A DNA stretch of 64,000 bases from Agrococcus baldri (GCA_900114805.1 FOZN01000004.1:1-64000), one strand, 5' to 3'; numbered from the stretch's first letter, positions 16,113-25,564 are shown. Notes: generated by a model from the sequence alone, not told the origin. A program made the numbers and translations.

Positions 16113-16834
16113 GCAACGCAGCCATCGCCAGCATCCACGTCGACGCCACCGGTGCCGAGCAGCACGGTGTTGATCAGCACGATGCCCATCAGCACGGCGT
16201 CGATCCCGGTCTCGCCCCCGATCCTCGCCGGCACCTGCGGGCGCTGCCCACGCCCAGCGTGCGACGGGCACCGCGGCTGGTGCACGGCGTGCTCGCGCTG
16301 GCTGGTCTCGCGGGCATCGTCGCGGCGCAGCTCGGCCTGACGGTCGTGATCAGCGAGGGCGCCTACACGCTCAATGCGCTGGGCGGCGAGTCGAGCGCAT
16401 TGGCCCGCACCGAGCAGGCACTGGGGGAGGACGTCGCGGTGCTCGCCTCGCCGCAGCACGTCGCCGTCGCCGCCGACGAGCTCGGCATGCTCGCGGGACA
16501 GCCCTCGCAGTTCCTGACGCTCTCGGGCACGGCGACCGCCGGCGGCCCCGACGCCCTGCACATGCAGGTGCCGGCGCTCGACCGTTTCGGCATGTACGTG
16601 CCCAACGCGCTGCTGCAGACGCAGCCGCAGATCGCAGCCACCGTCGAGCAGGTGCGCGAGGAGATCGCGCCCTACCCCGGCATGCTGCTGCCTGCCGGCG
16701 AGGGCGCTCCGGCAGCGGCCGCGACCGATGATGCGGGCGCTGCTGCCGCAGCGACCACTGAGACCGGTGCGGCGGCGGCCGAGGCGGCGCAGCCCGCGCC
16801 CGGCACCCTGCTGCCGGCGGCTCCGGGCGAGTGA
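16109..16834 (+). CDS. FtsL-like bitopic division protein
   Basis: A 241-residue single-pass membrane protein in the ftsL position between rsmH and ftsI (the Rv2164c slot). The cytoplasmic N-terminus (1-58) is rich in His and repeats HGVDQH-type units; one helix spans about residues 59-81; the outer part has a short heptad-like stretch (ESSALARTEQALGEDVAVLA) and then a long Ala/Thr/Pro tail. FtsL-type proteins form the FtsQLB complex that activates septal wall synthesis. Sequence similarity to classical FtsL is low, so the assignment rests on topology and position. It overlaps rsmH by 4 nt. Confidence 0.75.
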   Translation: MSNAAIASIHVDATGAEQHGVDQHDAHQHGVDPGLAPDPRRHLRALPTPSVRRAPRLVHGVLALAGLAGIVAAQLGLTVVISEGAYTLNALGGESSALARTEQALGEDVAVLASPQHVAVAADELGMLAGQPSQFLTLSGTATAGGPDALHMQVPALDRFGMYVPNALLQTQPQIAATVEQVREEIAPYPGMLLPAGEGAPAAAATDDAGAAAAATTETGAAAAEAAQPAPGTLLPAAPGE

Positions 16835-16935
16835 GGGCGTGGCGGCGGAGCTGAGGCCCCACCCGCCGATACCGTGCTGACGACCCCGAACAGAGACGAC
16901 CCTCGCGCACGCGAGAGAAGGCAGCGGAGGTGACA

Positions 16936-18723
16936 GTGGCGGCCAAGCGCAAGCGCTCCCGCAGCGGCATGCGAACGGCGATGGTCGCGATCCTGACCTT
17001 CGCCCTGCTGGCGACCTTCGTGGTGCGGCTGGCCGACATCCAGCTCGTGCGCGCCGAGGCGCTCAATGCCGAGGCGGATGGGCGACGCGGCGTCTCCCAG
17101 ACGCTCTTCGGCACGCGCGGCCCGATCGTCGACTCCGCCGGCACCGTGCTCGCCGAGAGCGTCGACCGCTGGGACCTGACGGTCTCGCCGCAGTACACGC
17201 GCGACCTCGAGCCGGGCATCGACGCCGTCGACGAGGAGCTCACCGTCGGCGACGCGCTCGTGCAGATCGGCGGCATCACCGGCGACGACCCGCACGACCT
17301 GCAGGCGATGATCTACGCCGAGCTCGAGCGCAATCCCGACTCCGACTACCTGATGCTCGCCGACGGGCTCGACGCGCGGCAGTACGAGGCGGTGCGCGAC
17401 CTCGGCATCCCCTGGGTCTACCTGCGGCTGAACCCGCAGCGCGTCTACCCGGCGGGCTCCGTCGGCGGCAACCTGGTCGGCTTCATGGGCACCGATGATC
17501 CGCTGGCCGGCATCGAGCGCAGCCAGGACGCCTGCCTCGCAGCGCACTCGGGGCAGCGCACCTTCGATCGCTCGGCCGACGGCACCCCCATCCCGGGCTC
17601 GGTGGTCACCGAGCCCGCGGTGGACGGCGGCTCGGTGGAGCTCACGATCGACGCCGACGTGCAGTACCAGGTGCAGCAGCTGACCGCCCAGTACACCTCG
17701 CAGCTGCGCGCCCGCAGCGGCACGAGCATCGTCATGCGCACCGACGGCACCGTCGTGGCGATCGCCGAGTCGCCGACGGTGGACCCGAACGATCCGACCG
17801 CCGCCGCCCAGCGCGACCGCGGCTCACGCGCCTTCACCGCTGCCTACGAGCCGGGCTCGATCTTCAAGACCTTCTCCTGGGCGGCCATGCTCGACCTCGG
17901 GCTCATCGAGCGCACGCAGGAGATGAGCGTGCCGTGGACCTACAGCGGGCAGGGCACCCGCGTGCGCGACGCGCACTCGCACCCCGTCGAGCAGTGGACC
18001 GCCGCCGGCATCCTCGTGAACTCCTCGAACGTCGGCATGGTCGAGCTCGGTCAGCAGCTCGACCGCGATGACTTCACCGACTACCTCGACCGCTTCGGCT
18101 TCGGCGAGCGGACGGCCGTCGGCTTCGCCGGCGAGCAGGATGTGCCGCTGCGCGACCTCGGGGCGCTCGACCCGCAGACCCAGCTCAACGTGCTCTTCGG
18201 GCAGGGCATCGCAGCGACCCCGATGCAGCTGGCCTCTGCCTACCAGGCGATGGGCAACGGCGGCGTGCACCTGCCGGTGCAGCTGATCGCCGGCTGCACC
18301 GATGCTGAGGGCGAGGTGACCGCGCCTGAGCTGCCCGCGGGGCAGCGCGTCGTCAGTGAGGACACGGCGCGATCCACCCTCGAGGTGCTCGAGCATGTCG
18401 TCACCGACTACGGCTACGACACCTTCCCGATCGAGGGCTACCGCATCGCCGCGAAGACCGGCACCGCGCAGATGGCATACGCCGACGGCTCGGGCTACGA
18501 CCCCAATCGCATGATGATCTCGGTGGCCGGCGTCTTCCCCGTCGATGACCCGCAATTCGTGGTCCTGACGATGTACGACAGCCCCCAGACCATCCGCACC
18601 AGCGGCGGGGCCATCCCGGCCTTTCACGATATGGTGAACCTCCTGATCCGCCACTACGACATCCCTCCGAGCACGACGCCAGCGTCGAACGTTCCGCTGG
18701 AATGGACGGCGGATCAGCCCTGA
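16936..18723 (+). CDS. ftsI: Septal peptidoglycan transpeptidase (class B PBP)
   Basis: A 595-residue class B penicillin-binding protein that cross-links septal peptidoglycan together with FtsW. One N-terminal helix (about residues 14-34) follows a basic cytoplasmic stretch; then comes the dimerisation/pedestal domain (GTRGPIVDSAGTVLAESV), and the transpeptidase domain with the three active-site motifs SIFK (in EPGSIFKTF), SSN (in VNSSNVGM) and KTGTAQ. The GTG at 16936 is chosen because GGAGGTGA lies at the best spacing; a GTG two codons earlier is possible. The next gene, murE, starts 17 nt downstream. Confidence 0.95.
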   Translation: MAAKRKRSRSGMRTAMVAILTFALLATFVVRLADIQLVRAEALNAEADGRRGVSQTLFGTRGPIVDSAGTVLAESVDRWDLTVSPQYTRDLEPGIDAVDEELTVGDALVQIGGITGDDPHDLQAMIYAELERNPDSDYLMLADGLDARQYEAVRDLGIPWVYLRLNPQRVYPAGSVGGNLVGFMGTDDPLAGIERSQDACLAAHSGQRTFDRSADGTPIPGSVVTEPAVDGGSVELTIDADVQYQVQQLTAQYTSQLRARSGTSIVMRTDGTVVAIAESPTVDPNDPTAAAQRDRGSRAFTAAYEPGSIFKTFSWAAMLDLGLIERTQEMSVPWTYSGQGTRVRDAHSHPVEQWTAAGILVNSSNVGMVELGQQLDRDDFTDYLDRFGFGERTAVGFAGEQDVPLRDLGALDPQTQLNVLFGQGIAATPMQLASAYQAMGNGGVHLPVQLIAGCTDAEGEVTAPELPAGQRVVSEDTARSTLEVLEHVVTDYGYDTFPIEGYRIAAKTGTAQMAYADGSGYDPNRMMISVAGVFPVDDPQFVVLTMYDSPQTIRTSGGAIPAFHDMVNLLIRHYDIPPSTTPASNVPLEWTADQP

Positions 18724-18739
18724 GCACACTGAGGAGAGG

Positions 18740-20329
18740 ATGGCCGTGGCGGGCGTGACCCCGAGGATCCTGCGACCGGAGCACCCCGCACCGAGGCCCC
18801 TCGCCAGCCTGGTCGACGAGTTCGAGCTGGATGTCGACGCTGACCTCGACGGCGTCGAGGTGACCGGCATCACCAACGACTCCTCCGACGTGCAGCCCGG
18901 CGACCTGTTCGCCGCGCTGCCCGGCGCGCGCAGGCACGGCGCGGAGTTCGCTGCCGGCGCGCTCGAGCGGGGCGCGGTGGCGGTCGTCACCGACGCGGCG
19001 GGCGCCGCGCTGCTGCAGACCGAGGCGCCCGTGATCGTCATCGAGGAGCCGCGTGCGGCACTGGGGGAGATCGCTGCCTGGGTCTACCGCACGGGGGAGC
19101 AGCCGCCCAAGCTGTTCGGCATCACCGGCACGAACGGCAAGACCTCCACCTCGTTCATGCTCGAGGGCCTGCTCGCCGACCTGGGCTTCGTCACCGGGCT
19201 CTCGACCACGGCCGAGCGGCACGTCGCCGAGACGGTGGTCACCTCGAAGCTCACCACTCCCGAGGCGAGCGAGCTGCACGCGCTGCTCGCCCGCATGAAG
19301 GAGGTGGGCGTGCGCGCCGCGGTGCTCGAGGTGAGCGCCCAGGCCATCGAGCGCCACCGCGTCGACGGCGTGCTCTTCGACGTGGTCGCCTTCACGAACC
19401 TCAGCCACGACCACCTCGACGACTACGGCTCCATGGAGGCGTACTTCGACGTGAAGCTCGAGCTGTTCACGCCCGACCGCGCCATGCGCGGCGTCGTGTG
19501 CGTCGACACCGACTGGGGCGCGCGCGTCGCCGAGCGCAGCCGCATCCCCGTGACCACCGTCTCGAGCGACCCCGAGCGACCCGCGGACTGGCGCGTCGAC
19601 ATCTGGGAGGAGACGCCCGTCTCCACCTCCTTCACGCTCACCGGCATCGATGGCGGCGCGATCGAGGTGCAGGTGCCCTTCATCGGCAGGCACATGGCCG
19701 TCGATGCCGCGATCGCCATCCTGATGCTGGTCGAGGACGGCTTCGAGATCGAGGGCGTGGCCGAGGCGATCGACCGCGGCATGCGTCCCACGCTGCCCGG
19801 CCGCATCGAGCGGGTCTCGGGCGAGGAGGGCCCCGCGGTCTTCGTCGACTACGGCCACAGCCCGGACGCCTTCGAGCAGACGCTCATCGCGCTGCGCCGG
19901 GTGACCGAGGGCAGGCTCATCATGGTCTTCGGCGCCGACGGCGACCGCGACGCCACCAAGCGCGCAGACATGGGCCGCATCGCCGCGGAGCTCGCGGACG
20001 CCGTGGTCGTGACCGACTTCAACCCGCGCACCGAGGATGCCGCGAGCATCCGCGCTCAGGTGCTCGAGGGCGCGCGCGCCGTCTCCGGCGACACGCGCAT
20101 CATCGAGTCCTCGCCGGAGGAGGCTGCGATCCGCGAGGCGCTCGCGCTCGCCGGTCCCGGCGACACCGTGCTCTGGGCCGGGCCAGGCGATGCCGACTAC
20201 CGCGACGTCGCCGGCGTGCGCGAGCCCTTCGTCGCCCGAGACGAGGCGAAGCTCGCGCTGCACGAGGCGGGCTGGCCCGTCGATCTCGACAAGCGCCGCG
20301 ACGGGGACAAGCGCAGGGACGAGCGCTGA
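18740..20329 (+). CDS. murE: UDP-MurNAc-tripeptide synthetase MurE, non-DAP type
   Basis: A 529-residue Mur ligase that adds the third residue to UDP-MurNAc-dipeptide with ATP. The P-loop GITGTNGKTSTSF is at 127-139, the NLSHDHLDDYGSM metal block follows, and the carbamylated lysine is Lys239 in VKLELFTP. The substrate-selecting motif that reads DNPR in meso-diaminopimelate enzymes is FNPR here (residues 427-430), so the diamino acid is probably not meso-DAP; Microbacteriaceae use diaminobutyrate, ornithine or lysine in B-type peptidoglycan (family knowledge). Other blocks are also divergent, for instance DYGHSPDAF in place of DYAHTPDAL. ATG at 18740 lies directly behind GAGGAGAGG; a GTG at 18746 has better spacing and is an alternative. 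Confidence 0.93.
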   Translation: MAVAGVTPRILRPEHPAPRPLASLVDEFELDVDADLDGVEVTGITNDSSDVQPGDLFAALPGARRHGAEFAAGALERGAVAVVTDAAGAALLQTEAPVIVIEEPRAALGEIAAWVYRTGEQPPKLFGITGTNGKTSTSFMLEGLLADLGFVTGLSTTAERHVAETVVTSKLTTPEASELHALLARMKEVGVRAAVLEVSAQAIERHRVDGVLFDVVAFTNLSHDHLDDYGSMEAYFDVKLELFTPDRAMRGVVCVDTDWGARVAERSRIPVTTVSSDPERPADWRVDIWEETPVSTSFTLTGIDGGAIEVQVPFIGRHMAVDAAIAILMLVEDGFEIEGVAEAIDRGMRPTLPGRIERVSGEEGPAVFVDYGHSPDAFEQTLIALRRVTEGRLIMVFGADGDRDATKRADMGRIAAELADAVVVTDFNPRTEDAASIRAQVLEGARAVSGDTRIIESSPEEAAIREALALAGPGDTVLWAGPGDADYRDVAGVREPFVARDEAKLALHEAGWPVDLDKRRDGDKRRDER

Positions 20330-21744
20330 TGCTGCCGATGCGCGCGAGCGAGATCGCCGCAGCCGTCGGCGGCACCCTGCACGGAGACGACGTGAGCGTC
20401 ACCGGCTCGGTGGAGACCGACTCGCGGCTCGTCACCGCCGGCGGCGCCTTCTTCGCCATGCCGGGGGAGGAGACCGACGGCCACCGCTTCATCGACGCGG
20501 CCGTCGCCGCCGGCGCCGCGCTGGTGGTGGCCGAGCGCCCGGTCGAGCAGGACGTGCCGCACGTGCTGGTGCCGGCAGGCGTAGAGGCGCTCGGCTCGCT
20601 GGCCGCCGAGGTCATCCGCCGCGTGCGAGCGGCGGGGGAGCTGACCGTGGTCGGCGTGACCGGCTCGAACGGCAAGACCACCACCAAGAACATGCTGCAG
20701 GCGATCCTCGAGCAGCACGGGCCGACCGTGACGCCCGTCAAGTCGTTCAACAACGAGGTGGGCGCCCCGATGACGATGCTCCGCATCGACGCGTCGACGC
20801 GCTACCTGGTGCTCGAGATGGGCGCGAGCGTCGAGGGCGACATCGAGCGGCTGACCGCCATGTCGCACCCGGATGTCGGCGTCGTGCTCAAGGTCGGGCT
20901 CGCGCACGCCGGCGAGTTCGGCGGCATCGAGACCACCGCGCGCGCGAAGACCGAGATGGTGCGCGACCTGGACGAGGCAGGGATCGCGGTGCTCAACCGC
21001 GACGACGAGCGGGTGCGCGGCATGGCCGCCGCCACGCGGGCGCGCGTGGTCTGGTACGGCACCGACGCCGGTCCCGCCGACGAGCCGACACGGCTCTGGG
21101 CGGACGGCATCGACTCCACGCTCGAGGGCACCGTCGCGACCATCCACCGCGCCGCCGACGGCGCTGCCCGGTCGTGGCCGCTGCGCATGCGCATCCTCGG
21201 CGAGCACCACGTGATGAACGCGCTCGCCGCGCTGACGGTCGCCGACGCGCTGGGCCTGCCGCTCGAGCCGGCCGTGGAGGCGCTGGCGACGATGGAGCGC
21301 GCCGAGCGCGGCCGTATGGAGCTGCTCGAGCCCGGCGGCGGGATCACCGTCATCAACGACGCCTACAACGCCAGCCCCGACTCGACGGCCGCGGCGCTGC
21401 GCGCGCTCGCGCACATGACGAGGCAGGCGGGCCGCCGCTCCATCGCCGTGCTGGGCGAGATGGCAGAGCTCGGGCCGCACGCTGTCGAGGAGCACGACCG
21501 GCTCGGTCGCCAGGCGGTGCGGCTGCGCATCGACCGGCTGGTGGTCGTCGGCACCGGGGCGAAGGCCATCCACGACGCCGCAGAGCTCGAGTCGTCCTTC
21601 GGTCAGGAGACGAGCTTCGTCGAGACCGCCGCCGAGGCGGAGGCGCTGCTGCGCAGCGAGCTGGTCGCAGGCGATGTCGTACTGTTCAAGTCGTCGAACG
21701 TGTCAGGGCTCCAGGCCCTGGCCGAACGGATCGGGGGCCTCTGA
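20329..21744 (+). CDS. murF: UDP-MurNAc-pentapeptide synthetase MurF
   Basis: A 471-residue Mur ligase that joins D-alanyl-D-alanine to the UDP-MurNAc-tripeptide. Domain 1 starts MRASEIAAAVGG and contains GSVETDSRLVTAGGAFFAMPG; the P-loop is GVTGSNGKTTTKNML; then SFNNEVGAP, the LEMGAS motif and the C-terminal INDAYNASPDS are hallmarks of MurF rather than MurE. The length is normal. The ATG shares one base with the murE stop (TGATG), and the stop shares one base with the mraY start, so the three are translationally coupled. Confidence 0.96.
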   Translation: MLPMRASEIAAAVGGTLHGDDVSVTGSVETDSRLVTAGGAFFAMPGEETDGHRFIDAAVAAGAALVVAERPVEQDVPHVLVPAGVEALGSLAAEVIRRVRAAGELTVVGVTGSNGKTTTKNMLQAILEQHGPTVTPVKSFNNEVGAPMTMLRIDASTRYLVLEMGASVEGDIERLTAMSHPDVGVVLKVGLAHAGEFGGIETTARAKTEMVRDLDEAGIAVLNRDDERVRGMAAATRARVVWYGTDAGPADEPTRLWADGIDSTLEGTVATIHRAADGAARSWPLRMRILGEHHVMNALAALTVADALGLPLEPAVEALATMERAERGRMELLEPGGGITVINDAYNASPDSTAAALRALAHMTRQAGRRSIAVLGEMAELGPHAVEEHDRLGRQAVRLRIDRLVVVGTGAKAIHDAAELESSFGQETSFVETAAEAEALLRSELVAGDVVLFKSSNVSGLQALAERIGGL

Positions 21745-22835
21745 TGCTCGTGCTGCTGGCATCGGCAGGCATCGCGCTGCTCATCTCCCTGCTGGCGACC
21801 CCGCTGTTCATCCGCGGCTTCGCCCGCATCGGCTGGGGCCAGTTCATCCGCGACGACGGCCCGCAGTCCCACCACGTCAAGCGCGGCACGCCCACGATGG
21901 GCGGCCTCATCTTCATCGTCGCCACGCTGGTGGGCTACTTCGGCGGCAAGCTGCTCGGCCAGGAGGCGCCCACGCAGCCCGCACTGCTCATCCTGCTGCT
22001 GATGGTGGGCATGGGCGCGGTGGGCTTCCTCGACGACTTCCTGAAGATCTCGAACCAGCGTTCGCTCGGCCTGGGCGGCTGGGCGAAGGTCGCCGGCCAG
22101 GTCGTGGTCTCGGTGCTCTTCGGCGTGCTGGCGATCAACGTGCTGTACCAGGGCGGCAACCGCACGATCGTCGACCCCGTGATCTCCGGCGTGCGCGACA
22201 TCCCGTGGCTCGACCTCACCGGTTGGGGGGCGATCGGCGGCATCGTCTTCGTGCTCTGGATCCTGATCATGAACGTCTCGGCCTCGAACGCCGTCAACGT
22301 CACCGACGGTCTCGACGGCCTCGCGACCGGCTCCGTGATCATCGCCACCATCGGTTACGCGTTCATCGCCTTCTGGCAGTTCAACCAGTCCTGCTTCAGC
22401 GCGCAGCCCGGCCCCGGCTGCTACGACGTGCTGCAGCCGCTCGACGTCGCCACGCTCGCGGCGACACTGGTCGGCGCACTGATCGGCTTCCTCTGGTGGA
22501 ACACCAGCCCCGCCCAGATCTTCATGGGCGACGTCGGCTCGCTCGCACTCGGCGGCGCGCTCGCCGGCTTCGCGATCATGACCGACACGCAGCTGCTGCT
22601 CATCCTCATCGCCGGCCTGCCGATCATCGTCACCGGCTCGGTGATCGTGCAGCGCGCCTACTTCAAGGCCACCGGCGGCAAGCGCGTCTTCCTGATGACG
22701 CCGCTGCACCACCACTTCGAGCTGAAGGGGTGGGAGGAGGTCACGATCGTCGTGCGCTTCTGGATCCTCGGCGGCCTGTTCGTGGCGGCCGGCATCGGCC
22801 TGTTCTACTTCGAGTGGGCGCTGCAGGGGCTATGA
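21744..22835 (+). CDS. mraY: Phospho-MurNAc-pentapeptide transferase MraY
   Basis: A 363-residue polytopic membrane enzyme that moves phospho-MurNAc-pentapeptide onto undecaprenyl phosphate to make lipid I. About ten membrane helices are visible. The cytoplasmic active-site loops are all present: SHHVKRGTPTMGG, FLDDFLKI (catalytic Asp pair), NAVNVTDGLDGLATG, MGDVGSLALGG and the HHHFELKGW triad near the C-terminus. A small Cys-containing loop (NQSCFSAQPGPGCYD) between helices may form an outer disulfide, which is unusual but seen in some actinobacteria (inference). Confidence 0.96.
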   Translation: MLVLLASAGIALLISLLATPLFIRGFARIGWGQFIRDDGPQSHHVKRGTPTMGGLIFIVATLVGYFGGKLLGQEAPTQPALLILLLMVGMGAVGFLDDFLKISNQRSLGLGGWAKVAGQVVVSVLFGVLAINVLYQGGNRTIVDPVISGVRDIPWLDLTGWGAIGGIVFVLWILIMNVSASNAVNVTDGLDGLATGSVIIATIGYAFIAFWQFNQSCFSAQPGPGCYDVLQPLDVATLAATLVGALIGFLWWNTSPAQIFMGDVGSLALGGALAGFAIMTDTQLLLILIAGLPIIVTGSVIVQRAYFKATGGKRVFLMTPLHHHFELKGWEEVTIVVRFWILGGLFVAAGIGLFYFEWALQGL

Positions 22836-24343
22836 CCCGTCTCGACTCCCTGACCTCCTGGCACGCCGACTGGTCGGGCCTGCGCGTCGCGGTGCTCGGC
22901 CAGGGCGTGACGGGCTTCGCCGCAGCCGACACGCTCGCCGAGCTGGGCGCATCCGTCACCGTCGTCGCCGAGCGCGTCGACGATGAGCGCCGCACGATCC
23001 TGGGCGTGCTCGAGGTGCCCGTGGTCGACGCCGGGCGCGACGACCTGCCGGCGGCGCTCACCGAGGCGGAGGTCGTGATCGCATCGCCCGGGCTGCGGCC
23101 GGATCACCCGTGGCTGCTGGCGGCCGCCGAGCGCGGCATCGCGATCTGGGGCGACATCGAGCTCGCCTGGCGCCTGCGCGACAAGGTCGAGGCCGCCGAG
23201 TGGATCCTGATCACCGGCACCAACGGCAAGACCACCACCACCCAGCTCGCCGCGCACATGCTGCGCGAGGCCGGCTTCCGCGTGGCACCGGTGGGCAACA
23301 TCGGCACCCCGGTGCTCGACGCCGTGCGCGACCCGGCGGGCTTCGACGTGCTCGTGGTCGAGCTCTCGAGCTTCCAGCTGCACACGCTGCCCGCGCAGGG
23401 CCCCGGCGCGCTCTGGCCGCACTCGGCAGCGGTGCTCAACATCGACGACGACCACCTCGACTGGCACGGGTCGGCGGATGCGTACCGCGCGGCCAAGGCG
23501 AAGGCGTACGGCAACGCGCGGGTCGCGGCCGTCTACAGCGTCGATGACCCCGTCACGATGCGCATGGTCGAGGAGGCCGAGGTGGTCGAGGGCTGCCGCG
23601 CCATCGGCTTCACGCTCGGCGTGCCCGGCCGCAGCGACTTCGGGCTCGTCGAGGACGTGCTCGTCGACCGTGCCTTCCTGGATGCCCGCCACTCGCAGGC
23701 GCTCGAGCTCGCGACCCTCGCCGACCTCGAGCCGGCCGGGCTGCGCTCGCCCCACATGACGCGCAACGTGCTCGCGGCAGCGGCGCTCGCCCGTGCGCAC
23801 GGCGCCTCGCCCGCCCAGGTGCGGGACGCCATCCGCTCCTTCACCCTCGACCGGCACCGCACCGAGCTGGTCGCCGAGCTGGGCGGCGTGCGCTTCGTCG
23901 ACGACTCGAAGGCCACCAACCCGCATGCCGCCGAGGGCAGCCTGAGCGCCTTCGACAAGGTGGTGTGGATCGTGGGTGGCCTGTTCAAGGGCGCCGATGT
24001 CGCGCCGCTGGTCGAGCGGCACCGGCAGCGCATCGTCGCGGTCGTCGCGATCGGCGTCGATCGACAGCCCGTGCGCGAGGCGTTCGCGCGACACGCGCCC
24101 GGCATCCCGCTCGTGGAGGTCGACACGGCGGACACTGTCTCCGTGATGCGACTGGCCGTCGAGGCAGCCGCGGAGCATGCCGCGCCCGGCGTGACGGTCC
24201 TGCTGGCGCCGGCGGCGGCATCCATGGACCAGTTCAAGGACTACGCGGAGCGCGGCGACCGATTCGCCGAGGCGGTGCGGGCCCGACGAGATCGAGAAGG
24301 GGGAGCCCATGGCGACGACGGCAGCTCCCTTCAGCACGGCTGA
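22832..24343 (+). CDS. murD: UDP-MurNAc-L-alanine:D-glutamate ligase MurD
   Basis: A 503-residue Mur ligase adding D-glutamate to UDP-MurNAc-L-Ala (or the glycine form in some B-type walls). The N-terminal Rossmann domain has VLGQGVTGFAAADTL; the P-loop is ITGTNGKTTTTQL; ELSSFQL, the NIDDDHLDWHGS block and FVDDSKATNPHAA complete the family signature. It overlaps mraY by ATGA. Its last 35 bases overlap the ftsW start in another frame, much longer than the 1-4 nt overlaps elsewhere in the cluster. Confidence 0.95.
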   Translation: MTRLDSLTSWHADWSGLRVAVLGQGVTGFAAADTLAELGASVTVVAERVDDERRTILGVLEVPVVDAGRDDLPAALTEAEVVIASPGLRPDHPWLLAAAERGIAIWGDIELAWRLRDKVEAAEWILITGTNGKTTTTQLAAHMLREAGFRVAPVGNIGTPVLDAVRDPAGFDVLVVELSSFQLHTLPAQGPGALWPHSAAVLNIDDDHLDWHGSADAYRAAKAKAYGNARVAAVYSVDDPVTMRMVEEAEVVEGCRAIGFTLGVPGRSDFGLVEDVLVDRAFLDARHSQALELATLADLEPAGLRSPHMTRNVLAAAALARAHGASPAQVRDAIRSFTLDRHRTELVAELGGVRFVDDSKATNPHAAEGSLSAFDKVVWIVGGLFKGADVAPLVERHRQRIVAVVAIGVDRQPVREAFARHAPGIPLVEVDTADTVSVMRLAVEAAAEHAAPGVTVLLAPAAASMDQFKDYAERGDRFAEAVRARRDREGGAHGDDGSSLQHG

Positions 24344-25562
24344 GGGCGGCCGCGTCGAGCGGATGGGTCGGCGCGCGCTGGTGCGCGTGCGCTCGATCTT
24401 CGGCGCCCCGACGCTCAACGCGGCGCTGCTGACCGGCACCACGCTCTTCCTGGTGGTCTTCGGCCTCATCATGGTGCTCTCGTCCTCCTCGGTCGAGAGC
24501 TACGTCGCGGGCGGCTCGTTCTTCACCGACTTCGTCAAGCAGGCGGCCTTCGCCTCGATCGGCGTCGTGCTCCTGCTGGTCGCGGCGCGCCTGCCCGCTG
24601 GCACCTGGCAGCGGCTGGCCTGGATCGGCGTCCTGCTCGGCATCGCGCTGCAGGTGCTGGTGTTCACGCCGCTCGGCTTCGGCGCGAACGGCAACCGCAA
24701 CTGGATCGGCGTGGGCGGCTTCTCGCTGCAGCCGAGCGAGTTCGTCAAGGTCGCCCTGTGCGTGTGGCTGGCCATGATCATGACCCGCAAGCAGAAGCGG
24801 CTCGACAGCTTCTGGCAGGTGTGGATCCCCGCCGCGCCCGTCGCGGGCCTGTCGATCGGCCTGGTGCTGCTGGGCAGCGACCTCGGCACCGTGGTGATCA
24901 TGGTGGCGCTCTCGTTCGGCGCCCTGTGGTTCGCGGGCGTCAAGTGGTGGCACCTGCTGCTGCCCGTCGCCGCCCTCGGGGTGCTCGCGGTGCCGGTGGT
25001 GCTCTCGAGCGCCTCGCGCGTGCGCCGCATCACGGCGTTCCTGCAGGGCTGCACCGACGCCGACTACTACTCCGGCTGCTGGCAGCAGCTGCACGGCACC
25101 TGGGCGCTCTCGGCCGGCGGCCTGTTCGGCGTCGGCCTCGGCAACTCCAGGGCGAAGTGGAACTGGCTGCCGGAGGCCGACAACGACTACATCTTCGCGA
25201 TCATCGGCGAGGAGCTCGGGCTGCTGGGCGCCGTCGTCGTGCTCGCCCTGTTCGCCCTGCTCGCCTGGACGCTGCTGCGCATCGTGCGGCAGGCCCGGCG
25301 GCAGATGACCCGCGTGGTCACGGGCGCCGCCATGGTGTGGCTGGTGGGCCAGGCGCTGGTCAACATCGGCGTCGTGCTCGGGCTGCTGCCGGTGCTCGGC
25401 GTGCCGCTGCCGTTCATCTCCTCCGGCGGCTCGCAGCTGATCGCCGCGCTGCTCGTCGTCGGCATCGTCCTCTCGCTCGAGCGGGTCGACAACCCCAGGG
25501 CGCGCGGCGAGGAGCCCGCCGTGCAGCGCGTGCGCCCCCGCGCCGCGGCAGCGAGGGCCTGA
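24309..25562 (+). CDS. ftsW: Septal peptidoglycan glycosyltransferase FtsW
   Basis: A 417-residue SEDS-family membrane protein that polymerises lipid II at the septum in complex with FtsI. About ten helices are present. Conserved blocks are GFGANGNRNWIGVGGFSLQPSE (the second half forming the catalytic-loop region in SEDS proteins), LLGSDLGTVVIM, the large outer loop with QQLHGTWALSAGGLFGVG, LPEADNDYIFAIIGEELG and PFISSGGSQL. The basic C-tail is short. The ATG at 24309 lies inside the murD coding end and follows GAAGGGGGAGCCC; no later start keeps the first helix in place equally well. Confidence 0.95.
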   Translation: MATTAAPFSTAEGGRVERMGRRALVRVRSIFGAPTLNAALLTGTTLFLVVFGLIMVLSSSSVESYVAGGSFFTDFVKQAAFASIGVVLLLVAARLPAGTWQRLAWIGVLLGIALQVLVFTPLGFGANGNRNWIGVGGFSLQPSEFVKVALCVWLAMIMTRKQKRLDSFWQVWIPAAPVAGLSIGLVLLGSDLGTVVIMVALSFGALWFAGVKWWHLLLPVAALGVLAVPVVLSSASRVRRITAFLQGCTDADYYSGCWQQLHGTWALSAGGLFGVGLGNSRAKWNWLPEADNDYIFAIIGEELGLLGAVVVLALFALLAWTLLRIVRQARRQMTRVVTGAAMVWLVGQALVNIGVVLGLLPVLGVPLPFISSGGSQLIAALLVVGIVLSLERVDNPRARGEEPAVQRVRPRAAAARA

Positions 25563-25564
25563 GC

